From JBOHUX01 sp050734915 (GTDB lineage: Bacteria > Chloroflexota > Dormibacteria > Dormibacterales > Dormibacteraceae), in the NCBI GenBank assembly GCA_050734915.1, contig JBOHUX010000070.1, positions 1 to 10,738 on the forward strand: a stretch of 10,738 nt of DNA, given 5' to 3'. Position numbers and translations under genes: made by a program. Each line of letters starts with the position of its first letter. The first letter of the stretch is position 1. Of the stretch, positions 6,258 through 10,738 are shown one piece after another. The notes beneath the pieces were generated by a model. It saw only the letters and a list, made by a program, of their open reading frames with translations, was not told where the DNA came from and did not search any database.

Positions 6258-7232
6258 TCACTGGTGAAACACCGTCTCCATGTCCTCGGGCGCAACGAAG
6301 CCCTTCTCGACCAGCTTCTCCCTGATCTCGTCGAGTGACTTGCGGCCGAAGTTGCGAAGGCTCAGCAGCTCGCCCTCCTTCTTCCCCAGCAGCTGTCCGA
6401 CGGTGGTGATGTCGTTGGCCTTGAGGCAGTTGAAGGCGCGGACCGAGAGATCCATGTCCTCGATCGCGACCTCGTTGAGGCGGCTGGCGCCGCTCTGCCC
6501 GCGGTTGGCGGGCTGGGGCGCCGCGATGCTCTCGCCGAAGGTGACGAAGAGCTGGAGGTGCTGGGTGAAGAGCGCCGCCGCCTGGCTGACCGCCTCCTCC
6601 GAGGTCAGGGTGCCGTCGGTCCAGACCTCGATCAGGAGCCGATCGAAGTCGGTCGCCTGGCCGACCCGGGTCTTCTCGACGGTGAAGTTGGCCTTCTTGA
6701 CGGGGGAGAAGATGGCGTCGATGGGAATGACCCCGATCGGCTGTCCCTCCCGCTTGTTGCGCTCGGCCACCGCGTAGCCCTTGCCCTTCTCCACGTTGAG
6801 CTCCATCCGCAGCCGGCCCTTCTCGGCCAGCGTGCAGATGTGGAGGTCGGTGTTGACGATCTCCACGTCGGACGTGGTCTCGATGTCGGAGGCGTGCACC
6901 TCGGCGGGGCCATTGACGTCCAAGACGACCGTGACCGGCTCCTCGCTGAAGCTCTTGAGGCAGAGCTGCTTAAGGTTCAGGATGACCTCGGTGACATCCT
7001 CCTTGACGTGGGGGACGGACGTGAACTCGTGGGCCACGCCGTCGATCTGGATCGAGGTCACCGCGGCACCCCACAGGGAGGAGAGGAGGACGCGGCGCAG
7101 GGTGTTGCCGAGCGTGATGCCGAAGCCCGGCTCCAGCGGCTCGATCTCGAACTTGCCGTAAACGTCGTCGCCCTCGATCCGCCTGACCTGAGGGGTCACC
7201 ACAATCTGAGTGTCAATCGCCAACGAAACCAC
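6258..7232 (-). CDS. rpoA: DNA-directed RNA polymerase subunit alpha
   Basis: Alpha dimerises to seed RNA polymerase assembly, and its C-terminal domain contacts UP elements and activators. The 324-residue protein has the N-terminal domain with EPLEPGFGITLGNTLRRVLLSS (31-52), a Pro/Gln/Gly-rich linker (about 237-250) and a helix-hairpin-helix C-terminal domain. DNA-contact residues fall at the same numbers as in E. coli: Arg265, Asn268, Gly296, Lys298 and Ser299. The GTG at 7232 is the earliest possible start because an in-frame TGA lies five codons upstream. GGAGG is only 3 nt before it, however, so the TTG at codon 4 (12 nt from GGAGG) is an alternative. An 11-codon frame from an ATG at 7248 overlaps the gene start. 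Confidence 0.96.
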   Translation of the reverse strand: MVSLAIDTQIVVTPQVRRIEGDDVYGKFEIEPLEPGFGITLGNTLRRVLLSSLWGAAVTSIQIDGVAHEFTSVPHVKEDVTEVILNLKQLCLKSFSEEPVTVVLDVNGPAEVHASDIETTSDVEIVNTDLHICTLAEKGRLRMELNVEKGKGYAVAERNKREGQPIGVIPIDAIFSPVKKANFTVEKTRVGQATDFDRLLIEVWTDGTLTSEEAVSQAAALFTQHLQLFVTFGESIAAPQPANRGQSGASRLNEVAIEDMDLSVRAFNCLKANDITTVGQLLGKKEGELLSLRNFGRKSLDEIREKLVEKGFVAPEDMETVFHQ

Positions 7233-7292
7233 TTGCCTCCATTTTCATAAGGGGCCCCCAGGAAGGCCCGCCCCCCGCGGCGCTCGCGCCGA

Positions 7293-7925
7293 TCAGCGGG
7301 AGTAGAACTCGACTATCAGGTGCTCCTCGACGCCCGTCTCCATCTCGTCGCGGACGGGAACCGAGAGGATCCGGCCGGACTTGTCCTCGCCCCGGAACGT
7401 CAGCCAGGAGGGGACCGGCCGGATCCCCGTCGCCTCCAAGGCGACCTCGGCCGCCCCGGTGCTCGAGGCCCGCTCGCGGACCTTCACCACGTCTCCGATC
7501 CTGAGCTGGCGAGAGGGGACGTTGGTGATGTGGCCGTTGACCTCGAAATGGCGGTGGGTGACCAACTGTCGGGCCTGCTTGCGCGAGGAGGCGAGGCCGA
7601 GCCGGTAGATGACGTTGTCCATGCGCAGCTCCAGGTGGCGCAGCAGGTTGAGGCCGGTCACCCCCGACTCCCGCTCGGCGAGCTCGAAGTAGTTCCGGAA
7701 CTGCTTCTCCAGGAGGCCGTAGATGCGGCGCGCCTTCTGCTTGGCCCGCAGCTGGACGCCATAGTCCGACGTCTTCCGCCGCGTGTTGGTCTGGCCGTGC
7801 GCGCCGGGCGCGAAGGCGCGGCGCTCGATCGCGCACTTGGGCGTGTAGCAGCGCTCTCCCTTGAGATAGAGCTTGGCGCCCTCCCGGCGGCAGAAACGGC
7901 AGACCGGCCCGTGATAGTTCGCCAC
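7293..7925 (-). CDS. rpsD: 30S ribosomal protein S4 (uS4), zinc-finger form
   Basis: S4 nucleates 16S rRNA 5'-domain folding and lines the mRNA entry site. The 210-residue protein has a Cys4 zinc site at Cys9, Cys12, Cys26 and Cys31 (CRFC and CYTPKC), which is the C+ paralog type. The S4 RNA-binding domain is at about 95-160 (LELRMDNVIYRLGLASSRKQARQLVTHRHFEVNG). The C-terminus EHLIVEFYSR is typical. The start is GTG, one codon (CCG) after the rpsK TAG and in the same frame, with GGAGGG 8 nt upstream. Placement between rpsK and rpoA is the classical alpha-operon order. A 60-nt gap with GC-rich inverted repeats follows before rpoA. Confidence 0.97.
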   Translation of the reverse strand: MANYHGPVCRFCRREGAKLYLKGERCYTPKCAIERRAFAPGAHGQTNTRRKTSDYGVQLRAKQKARRIYGLLEKQFRNYFELAERESGVTGLNLLRHLELRMDNVIYRLGLASSRKQARQLVTHRHFEVNGHITNVPSRQLRIGDVVKVRERASSTGAAEVALEATGIRPVPSWLTFRGEDKSGRILSVPVRDEMETGVEEHLIVEFYSR

Positions 7926-7933
7926 CGGCTAGA
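7918..7933 (-). repeat. 16-nt start sequence, rpsD copy
   Basis: The minus strand reads TCTAGCCGGTGGCGAA across the rpsK stop (TAG) and rpsD start (GTG). The identical 16 nt recur at 8317-8332 around the rpsK start. Confidence 0.9.
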
Positions 7934-8324
7934 CCCTCCGCCGCTTGGGTGGCCGGCAGCCGTTGTGGGGGATCGGGGTGACGTCCACGATCGCGTTCAC
8001 CTCCAGTCCGGCCGCCTGGAGCGAGCGGATGGCGGCCTCGCGGCCGGAGCCGGGACCGCGCACGAAGACCTCGATCGAGCGCATGCCATGCTCCATCGCC
8101 CGACGGGCGGTGGCCTCGGCCGTGACCTGGGCGGCGAAGGGCGTCGACTTCCGGCTGCCCTTGAAGCCCTGGGCGCCCGCTGAGCCCCAGGAGACCACGT
8201 TGCCCTGGATGTCGGTGATCGAGATGATCGTGTTGTTGAACGTGCTCTGGATGTGCGCCTGGCCCACCGCCACGTGCTTGCGCTCGCGGCGGCGGGTGCG
8301 CAGAGCCTTCTTCTTCTTCGCCAC
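7929..8324 (-). CDS. rpsK: 30S ribosomal protein S11 (uS11)
   Basis: S11 sits on the 30S platform near the E site and the Shine-Dalgarno helix. The 131-residue protein shows AHIQSTFNNTIISITDIQGNVVSWGSAG (about 23-50), FKGSRKSTPFAAQ, the RGPGSGREAAIRSL block and the C-terminus TPIPHNGCRPPKRRRV. The start is GTG. In-frame TAG-CCG immediately precedes it, so no earlier start is possible. The Shine-Dalgarno is weak, only a G-run about 12 nt upstream. The 16 nt around the start (TCTAGCCGGTGGCGAA) are identical to those around the rpsD start. The gene ends in TAG, followed by CCG and the GTG of rpsD. Confidence 0.97.
   Translation of the reverse strand: MAKKKKALRTRRRERKHVAVGQAHIQSTFNNTIISITDIQGNVVSWGSAGAQGFKGSRKSTPFAAQVTAEATARRAMEHGMRSIEVFVRGPGSGREAAIRSLQAAGLEVNAIVDVTPIPHNGCRPPKRRRV
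7934..7939 (-). promoter_or_regulatory. rpsD ribosome-binding site
   Basis: GGAGGG lies inside the end of rpsK, 8 nt before the rpsD GTG. It supports that start and translational coupling to rpsK. Confidence 0.75.
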
Positions 8325-8332
8325 CGGCTAGA
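8317..8332 (-). repeat. 16-nt start sequence, rpsK copy
   Basis: The minus strand reads TCTAGCCGGTGGCGAA, identical to 7918-7933. Here the TAG is not the stop of a known gene but ends an open stretch that continues in frame from the rpsM stop. Confidence 0.9.
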
Positions 8333-8336
8333 TCGC

Positions 8337-8396
8337 CCCCATCTGTCCTGACATCTGCCCGGTCATCTGCCGCTCCACCTGTCCCTCTACTTGCCC
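8337..8396 (-). repeat. Five-unit degenerate 12-bp tandem repeat between rpsM and rpsK
   Basis: On the plus strand CATCTG recurs at 8340, 8352 and 8364, CACCTG at 8376 and TACTTG at 8388, always 12 nt apart. On the coding strand each unit is roughly GGN-CAR-RTR-NNN and would read GQVE, GQVE, RQMT, GQMS, GQMG in the rpsM frame. It fills most of the intergenic gap. It is a degenerate minisatellite in a place normally holding only a short spacer. Confidence 0.8.
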
Positions 8397-8418
8397 TTCT
8401 TGCTACTTGCCTTTCTTG
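8387..8418 (-). repeat. 16-bp tandem duplication of the rpsM 3' end
   Basis: The minus strand carries CAAGAAAGGCAAGTAG (8403-8418, the last codons and stop of rpsM) directly followed by CAAGAAGGGCAAGTAG (8387-8402). The two copies differ at one base. The second copy lies just past the stop codon and appears to be a local duplication. Confidence 0.9.
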
Positions 8419-8795
8419 CGACGGACGCCGACGGTACGCTTGGGGCCGCGGCGGCTGCGGCCGTTGGTCCTCGTCCGCTGGCCACGGACCGGCAGGCCCC
8501 GGCGGTGCCGGAGGCCGCGATAGGTCCCCACCTCGACCAGGCGCTTGACGTTCATCGCCACCTCGCGACGGAGGTCACCCTCGATCAGGATGTCCTTGGT
8601 CGAGGAGAGCCGGTCGATGATCTGCCGGATCCGGCCCACCTCCTCGTCGGAGAGATCCCTGACCCGGGCGTCGCCGCTCACGCTGGCCATCTTGAGTATC
8701 TTCTCGGAGGTCGTCCGGCCGATCCCGTGGATGTAGGTCAGCGAGATCACGCTCCGCTTGTCGCGGGGGATGTCGATGCCGGCTATGCGAGCCAA
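8403..8795 (-). CDS. rpsM: 30S ribosomal protein S13 (uS13)
   Basis: S13 is a 30S head protein that bridges to the 50S subunit and whose C-terminal tail contacts P-site tRNA. The 130-residue protein begins MARIAGIDIPRDKRSVISLTYIHGIG, has the DLSDEEVGRIRQII helix, EGDLRREVAMNVKRL and the signature GTYRGLRHRRGLPVRGQRTRTNGRSRRGPKRTV, and ends in the basic RRKKGK tail. The start is TTG at 8795, with a strong AGGAGG 6 nt upstream that overlaps the rpmJ stop codon. Its 3' end is duplicated past the stop, and the frame then continues for 24 open codons before the next TAG. Confidence 0.97.
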   Translation of the reverse strand: MARIAGIDIPRDKRSVISLTYIHGIGRTTSEKILKMASVSGDARVRDLSDEEVGRIRQIIDRLSSTKDILIEGDLRREVAMNVKRLVEVGTYRGLRHRRGLPVRGQRTRTNGRSRRGPKRTVGVRRKKGK

Positions 8796-8801
8796 ACCGG
8801 T

Positions 8802-8807
8802 CCTCCT
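8802..8807 (-). promoter_or_regulatory. rpsM ribosome-binding site
   Basis: A perfect AGGAGG overlaps the last two bases of the rpmJ TAG stop and lies 6 nt before the rpsM TTG. It decides this unusual start and suggests coupling to rpmJ translation. Confidence 0.85.
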
Positions 8808-8919
8808 AGCCCTGCCGCTGCTTGTGCTTGGGATTGGTGCAGATCACCCGCACGATCCCCTCGCGCCTGATCACCTTGCAGTTGGGGCAGATCCTCTTCA
8901 CCGACGGTCTCACCTTCAC
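8806..8919 (-). CDS. rpmJ: 50S ribosomal protein L36 (bL36), zinc-ribbon form
   Basis: L36 is the smallest 50S protein and stabilises 23S rRNA around helices 89-91. The 37-residue sequence begins MKVRPSVKRICPNCKVI and ends NPKHKQRQG. The zinc site Cys11, Cys14, Cys27, His32 is complete (C+ form). The start is a GTG at 8917-8919 that overlaps the infA stop by 4 nt (GTGA), implying translational coupling. The length and N-terminus match the family exactly with this start. It ends in TAG, which overlaps the rpsM ribosome-binding site. Confidence 0.97.
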   Translation of the reverse strand: MKVRPSVKRICPNCKVIRREGIVRVICTNPKHKQRQG

Positions 8920-9131
8920 TTCCTGATTTCCCTAATCCTTCCACGCGACCGGTCGCGCTCTGCCAGCTCGACGCCAACGCGGTCGCCGGCCCGGAGCCGG
9001 ACGAAGTGCGAGCCGAGACGGTCGGCGACATGAGCTAGGACCCTGGCCCCGTTCGACAGCTCCACCCTGAACATACCGTCGGGCAGTGGCTCCAAGACGA
9101 CCCCGTCGATGAGCTCGGGGGCCGGGGGCAC
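8916..9131 (-). CDS. infA: Translation initiation factor IF-1, somewhat divergent
   Basis: IF-1 is an S1/OB-fold protein that occupies the 30S A site during initiation. The 71-residue protein has the family core DGVVLEPLPDGMFRVELSNGARVLAH (9-34), HFVRLRAGDRVGVEL, and an end like GRI. Compared with the usual GKMR-type loop, the segment after LAH reads VADRLGSHF, so several commonly basic or conserved positions differ. The N-terminus (MPPAPELI) lacks the usual MAKED/MSKED. The GTG start has no close Shine-Dalgarno (GAGG 14 nt away), but a TACAAT hexamer lies 8 nt before it. The gene follows map by 16 nt and overlaps rpmJ by 4 nt, the standard neighbourhood for infA. Identity is secure; the divergence is real in the sequence but its effect is unknown. 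Confidence 0.9.
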   Translation of the reverse strand: MPPAPELIDGVVLEPLPDGMFRVELSNGARVLAHVADRLGSHFVRLRAGDRVGVELAERDRSRGRIREIRK

Positions 9132-9139
9132 GAACGGTG

Positions 9140-9145
9140 ATTGTA
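9140..9145 (-). promoter_or_regulatory. Candidate -10 box (TACAAT) for infA
   Basis: TACAAT on the minus strand differs at one base from TATAAT. It lies between the map stop and the infA GTG, with an 8-nt gap to the start codon. No TTGACA-like -35 was found about 17 nt upstream. The spacing would put transcription start at or next to the GTG, as in leaderless mRNAs. Confidence 0.4.
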
Positions 9146-9147
9146 CC

Positions 9148-9921
9148 TCAAGGCCGCTTCCCCCCGTTTTCCTGCCCGTTCAGGGTCAGGATCAGGGGGC
9201 CGTCGCCGGTGATCGCGACGCTGTGCTCGACGTAGGCCGAGAGGGAGCCGTCCACCGTGGAGACGGTCCAGCCGTCGGGCTTGATGAACACCTCGCAGGA
9301 GCCGGCGTTGACCATCGGCTCGATGGCCAGCGTCATGCCCGGTTTCAGCTCGGGGCCGGTTCCCGACACGCCGAAGTTGGGCACCTGCGGGTCCTCGTGC
9401 ATCTCGCGGCCGACGCCATGGCCGACGAACTGGCGGACGACCGAGTATCCGGCGCCTTCGACGTGCCTTTGGATGGCGGCCGAGATGTCGCCCAGCCGCG
9501 CCCCCGGTCGGGCCTCGGCGATCCCTTTCATGAGCGACTCCTCGGTGATCCGCACCAGGCGGTCGGCCTCCGGCGTGACGCTCCCGACCGGAACCGTCGC
9601 ACCCATGTCGGCCCAGAATCCGTCCAGGACCAGCCCCAGGTCGAGGCTGACGAGGTCGCCCTCCTGGATCCGGCGCCGGCCGGGAATGCCGTGCACGACC
9701 TCGTCGTTGACCGAGATGCAGATCGAGTTCGGAAAGCCCTGATAGCCGAGGAAGCCGGGCCGGGCCCCCCCGGCCCGGATCAGCCGGTCGGCGAGGCGGT
9801 CGATCTCCAGCGTCTGGACCCCCGGCCGGCAGGCCACCCTGAGGTCCTCGAGCACCGACGCCAGCAGGCACCCGGCTCTCGCCATCAGGTCCAGCTCGTG
9901 ACGGGTCTTGAGGTTGATCAC
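9148..9921 (-). CDS. map: Type I methionine aminopeptidase
   Basis: Map removes the initiator methionine from nascent proteins and is a two-metal hydrolase in the cytosol. The 257-residue protein has all active-site residues: His77 (NDEVVHGIP), Asp94 (SLDLG), Asp105 (WADMGAT), His168 (VGHGVG), His175 (REMHEDP), Glu201 (AIEPM) and Glu232 (YVEHSV). Each is three less than the E. coli number. The frame is open further upstream to 10140, but I choose the GTG at 9921: it overlaps the adk stop by 4 nt (GTGA) and gives the usual family start (INLKTRHELDLMARAG). It lacks the N-terminal SH3-type zinc extension of some actinobacterial Map enzymes. Confidence 0.96.
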   Translation of the reverse strand: MINLKTRHELDLMARAGCLLASVLEDLRVACRPGVQTLEIDRLADRLIRAGGARPGFLGYQGFPNSICISVNDEVVHGIPGRRRIQEGDLVSLDLGLVLDGFWADMGATVPVGSVTPEADRLVRITEESLMKGIAEARPGARLGDISAAIQRHVEGAGYSVVRQFVGHGVGREMHEDPQVPNFGVSGTGPELKPGMTLAIEPMVNAGSCEVFIKPDGWTVSTVDGSLSAYVEHSVAITGDGPLILTLNGQENGGKRP

Positions 9922-10586
9922 CCGGCCCCGCGAGTGCCGTCCGAGGTCGCCTCCAGAATCCGCCGCGTGATCTCGTCGATGGGCCCGGTGGCATCCACGG
10001 TGACGACCAGGCCGTCCTTGCGCTCGCGGTAGAACTGCAGCACCGGAATCGTGTCGTCGAGGTAGATCTGAATCCGTCGACGCGCGGTCTCTGGACTGTC
10101 GTCCTCGCGCTCGATCAGCGCGCAGCCGTCCACGTCGCACACGCCGGGCCGCCGGGGCGGCTTGTTGGTGACGTGGTAGCTGTGGCCGCAGCAGCTGCAG
10201 ACGAGCCGGCCGGAGAGCCGTCTGACGAGCTCCTCGAACGGCACCTGCAGGTAGAGGACGCGATCGAAGCTTCGCCCCATCGCCTCCATCATCCCCTCCA
10301 GGGCCTCCGCCTGGGGCACCGTGCGCGGAAAGCCGTCGAGCAGGAAGCCGGGCCGGCAGTCAGGCTCCCGGAGGCGCCGGCTGATCATCGCCACCATCAG
10401 CTCGTCGCTGACCAGCTCGCCCCGGTCCATGAAGGCCTGGGCGGTGACCCCCAGCTCGGTGCCCGCCTTGCCCTCCGCCCGGAGGATGTCGCCGGTCGAG
10501 ATCTGGGGGATGCCATGGCGCCTGCGGAGGAACTCGCCCTGGGTCCCCTTGCCGCTGCCGGGTGCGCCGAAGACGAGGAGGTCCAC
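9918..10586 (-). CDS. adk: Adenylate kinase, zinc-LID form
   Basis: Adk interconverts ATP plus AMP and two ADP. The protein has the P-loop GAPGSGKGT (7-15), the AMP site QISTGDILR, the GFLLDGFPRT motif (80-89) and a long LID domain. The LID carries a Cys3-Asp zinc site, Cys130, Cys133, Cys150 and Asp153, at the same numbers as in Bacillus subtilis Adk. Extra cysteines occur at 132 and 155. The frame is open to an ATG at 10640, but I choose the GTG at 10586 because it puts the P-loop at the usual distance and gives 222 residues; the 18 upstream residues resemble no Adk. No Shine-Dalgarno is seen before this GTG, so the start is less certain than the identity. The gene overlaps map by 4 nt. Confidence 0.93.
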   Translation of the reverse strand: MDLLVFGAPGSGKGTQGEFLRRRHGIPQISTGDILRAEGKAGTELGVTAQAFMDRGELVSDELMVAMISRRLREPDCRPGFLLDGFPRTVPQAEALEGMMEAMGRSFDRVLYLQVPFEELVRRLSGRLVCSCCGHSYHVTNKPPRRPGVCDVDGCALIEREDDSPETARRRIQIYLDDTIPVLQFYRERKDGLVVTVDATGPIDEITRRILEATSDGTRGAG

Positions 10587-10738
10587 GTCTAGATGAGTAA
10601 TTCCGAATATCGACGGGTCTTCGGCGCCCATGCACCCCATCTGGCGGCCCGGCTTCTCCGCTCCTCTCTTACGCAGCTACGGCTGCGCGCGCTCCGGTGC
10701 TGGGCGCCGAGCCACCATCTAGGGCACCTGGACACCGA
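10587..10738. other. Gene-poor right end, upstream of adk
   Basis: No gene is recognised. secY normally precedes adk in this order, so its 3' end might lie here, but none of the three minus-strand frames shows SecY-like residues. One frame ends in TAG at 10719-10721, one ends in TAA at 10670-10672, and one stays open to a TAG at 10589-10591, just before adk. An AT-rich patch (about 10589-10612) lies immediately upstream of the adk GTG. A small inverted repeat (10672-10687) lacks a U-tract. Confidence 0.4.

Noticed and set aside
7293..8795. Amber recoding producing an S13-S11-S4 polyprotein
   Set aside because: S13, S11 and other TAG-terminated genes (rpmJ, truA, rpsI, cdaA) end where their families end, so TAG works as a stop.
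9922..10140. N-terminal extension of map
   Set aside because: The in-frame extension lies wholly inside adk and does not resemble a Map zinc extension; the GTGA overlap gives the natural start.
10672..10687. Inverted repeat CGCAGC-TACG-GCTGCG as terminator upstream of adk
   Set aside because: The stem is only 6 bp and no U-tract follows on either strand.
10589..10738. 3' end of secY in the open minus-strand frame
   Set aside because: About 49 open codons occur, but they are Arg/Ser/Trp-rich and unlike a SecY C-terminus; openness is expected by chance at this GC.

Overview
The window is a GC-rich bacterial segment in which every recognisable gene lies on the minus strand, so it reads from right to left. 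Fifteen protein genes are supported. No RNA gene, mobile element or CRISPR array was seen. The gene order, the presence of a CdaA-type diadenylate cyclase and the zinc-binding forms of S4, L36 and adenylate kinase fit a GC-rich Terrabacteria-type organism (Actinomycetota, Chloroflexota or a neighbouring uncultured phylum such as Dormibacterota). This placement is inference; no phylogeny was run.

In transcription order, the right part (10586 to 4173) is the distal half of the classical spc/alpha ribosomal-protein region: adk, map, infA, rpmJ, rpsM, rpsK, rpsD, rpoA, rplQ, truA, rplM, rpsI. Spacing is tight. adk/map and infA/rpmJ overlap by 4 nt (GTGA), and rplM/rpsI overlap by 8 nt. This block supplies nucleotide balance (Adk), N-terminal methionine removal (Map), translation initiation (IF-1), 30S and 50S proteins, RNA polymerase alpha and tRNA pseudouridylation (TruA). 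A 156-nt gap with AT-rich promoter-like hexamers (4017-4172) separates it from a second block, cdaA-ybbR-glmS (4016 to 191). That block makes c-di-AMP, carries its YbbR membrane partner, and makes glucosamine-6-phosphate for cell-wall precursors. glmM, often found between ybbR and glmS in Firmicutes, is absent here.

No stretch longer than 300 nt lacks a gene. The left end (1-190), past the glmS stop, holds two imperfect ~48-bp direct repeats, each with a small hairpin, plus a strong GC hairpin. The right end (10587-10738) holds no gene I can recognise; the 3' end of secY would be expected near there, but no SecY-like residues are visible.

The least ordinary features are at the small scale. 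Twelve of fifteen starts are GTG or TTG. A 16-bp tandem duplication of the rpsM tail is followed by a five-unit 12-bp repeat in the rpsM-rpsK gap. rpsK and rpsD share a 16-nt start sequence. rpsM, rpsK and rpsD lie in one reading frame separated only by TAG codons. A TACAAT box sits 8 nt before the infA GTG. Stop codons are TGA (9) or TAG (6), with no TAA. I found no defence, mobile or biosynthetic system; most of the window is conserved housekeeping DNA.
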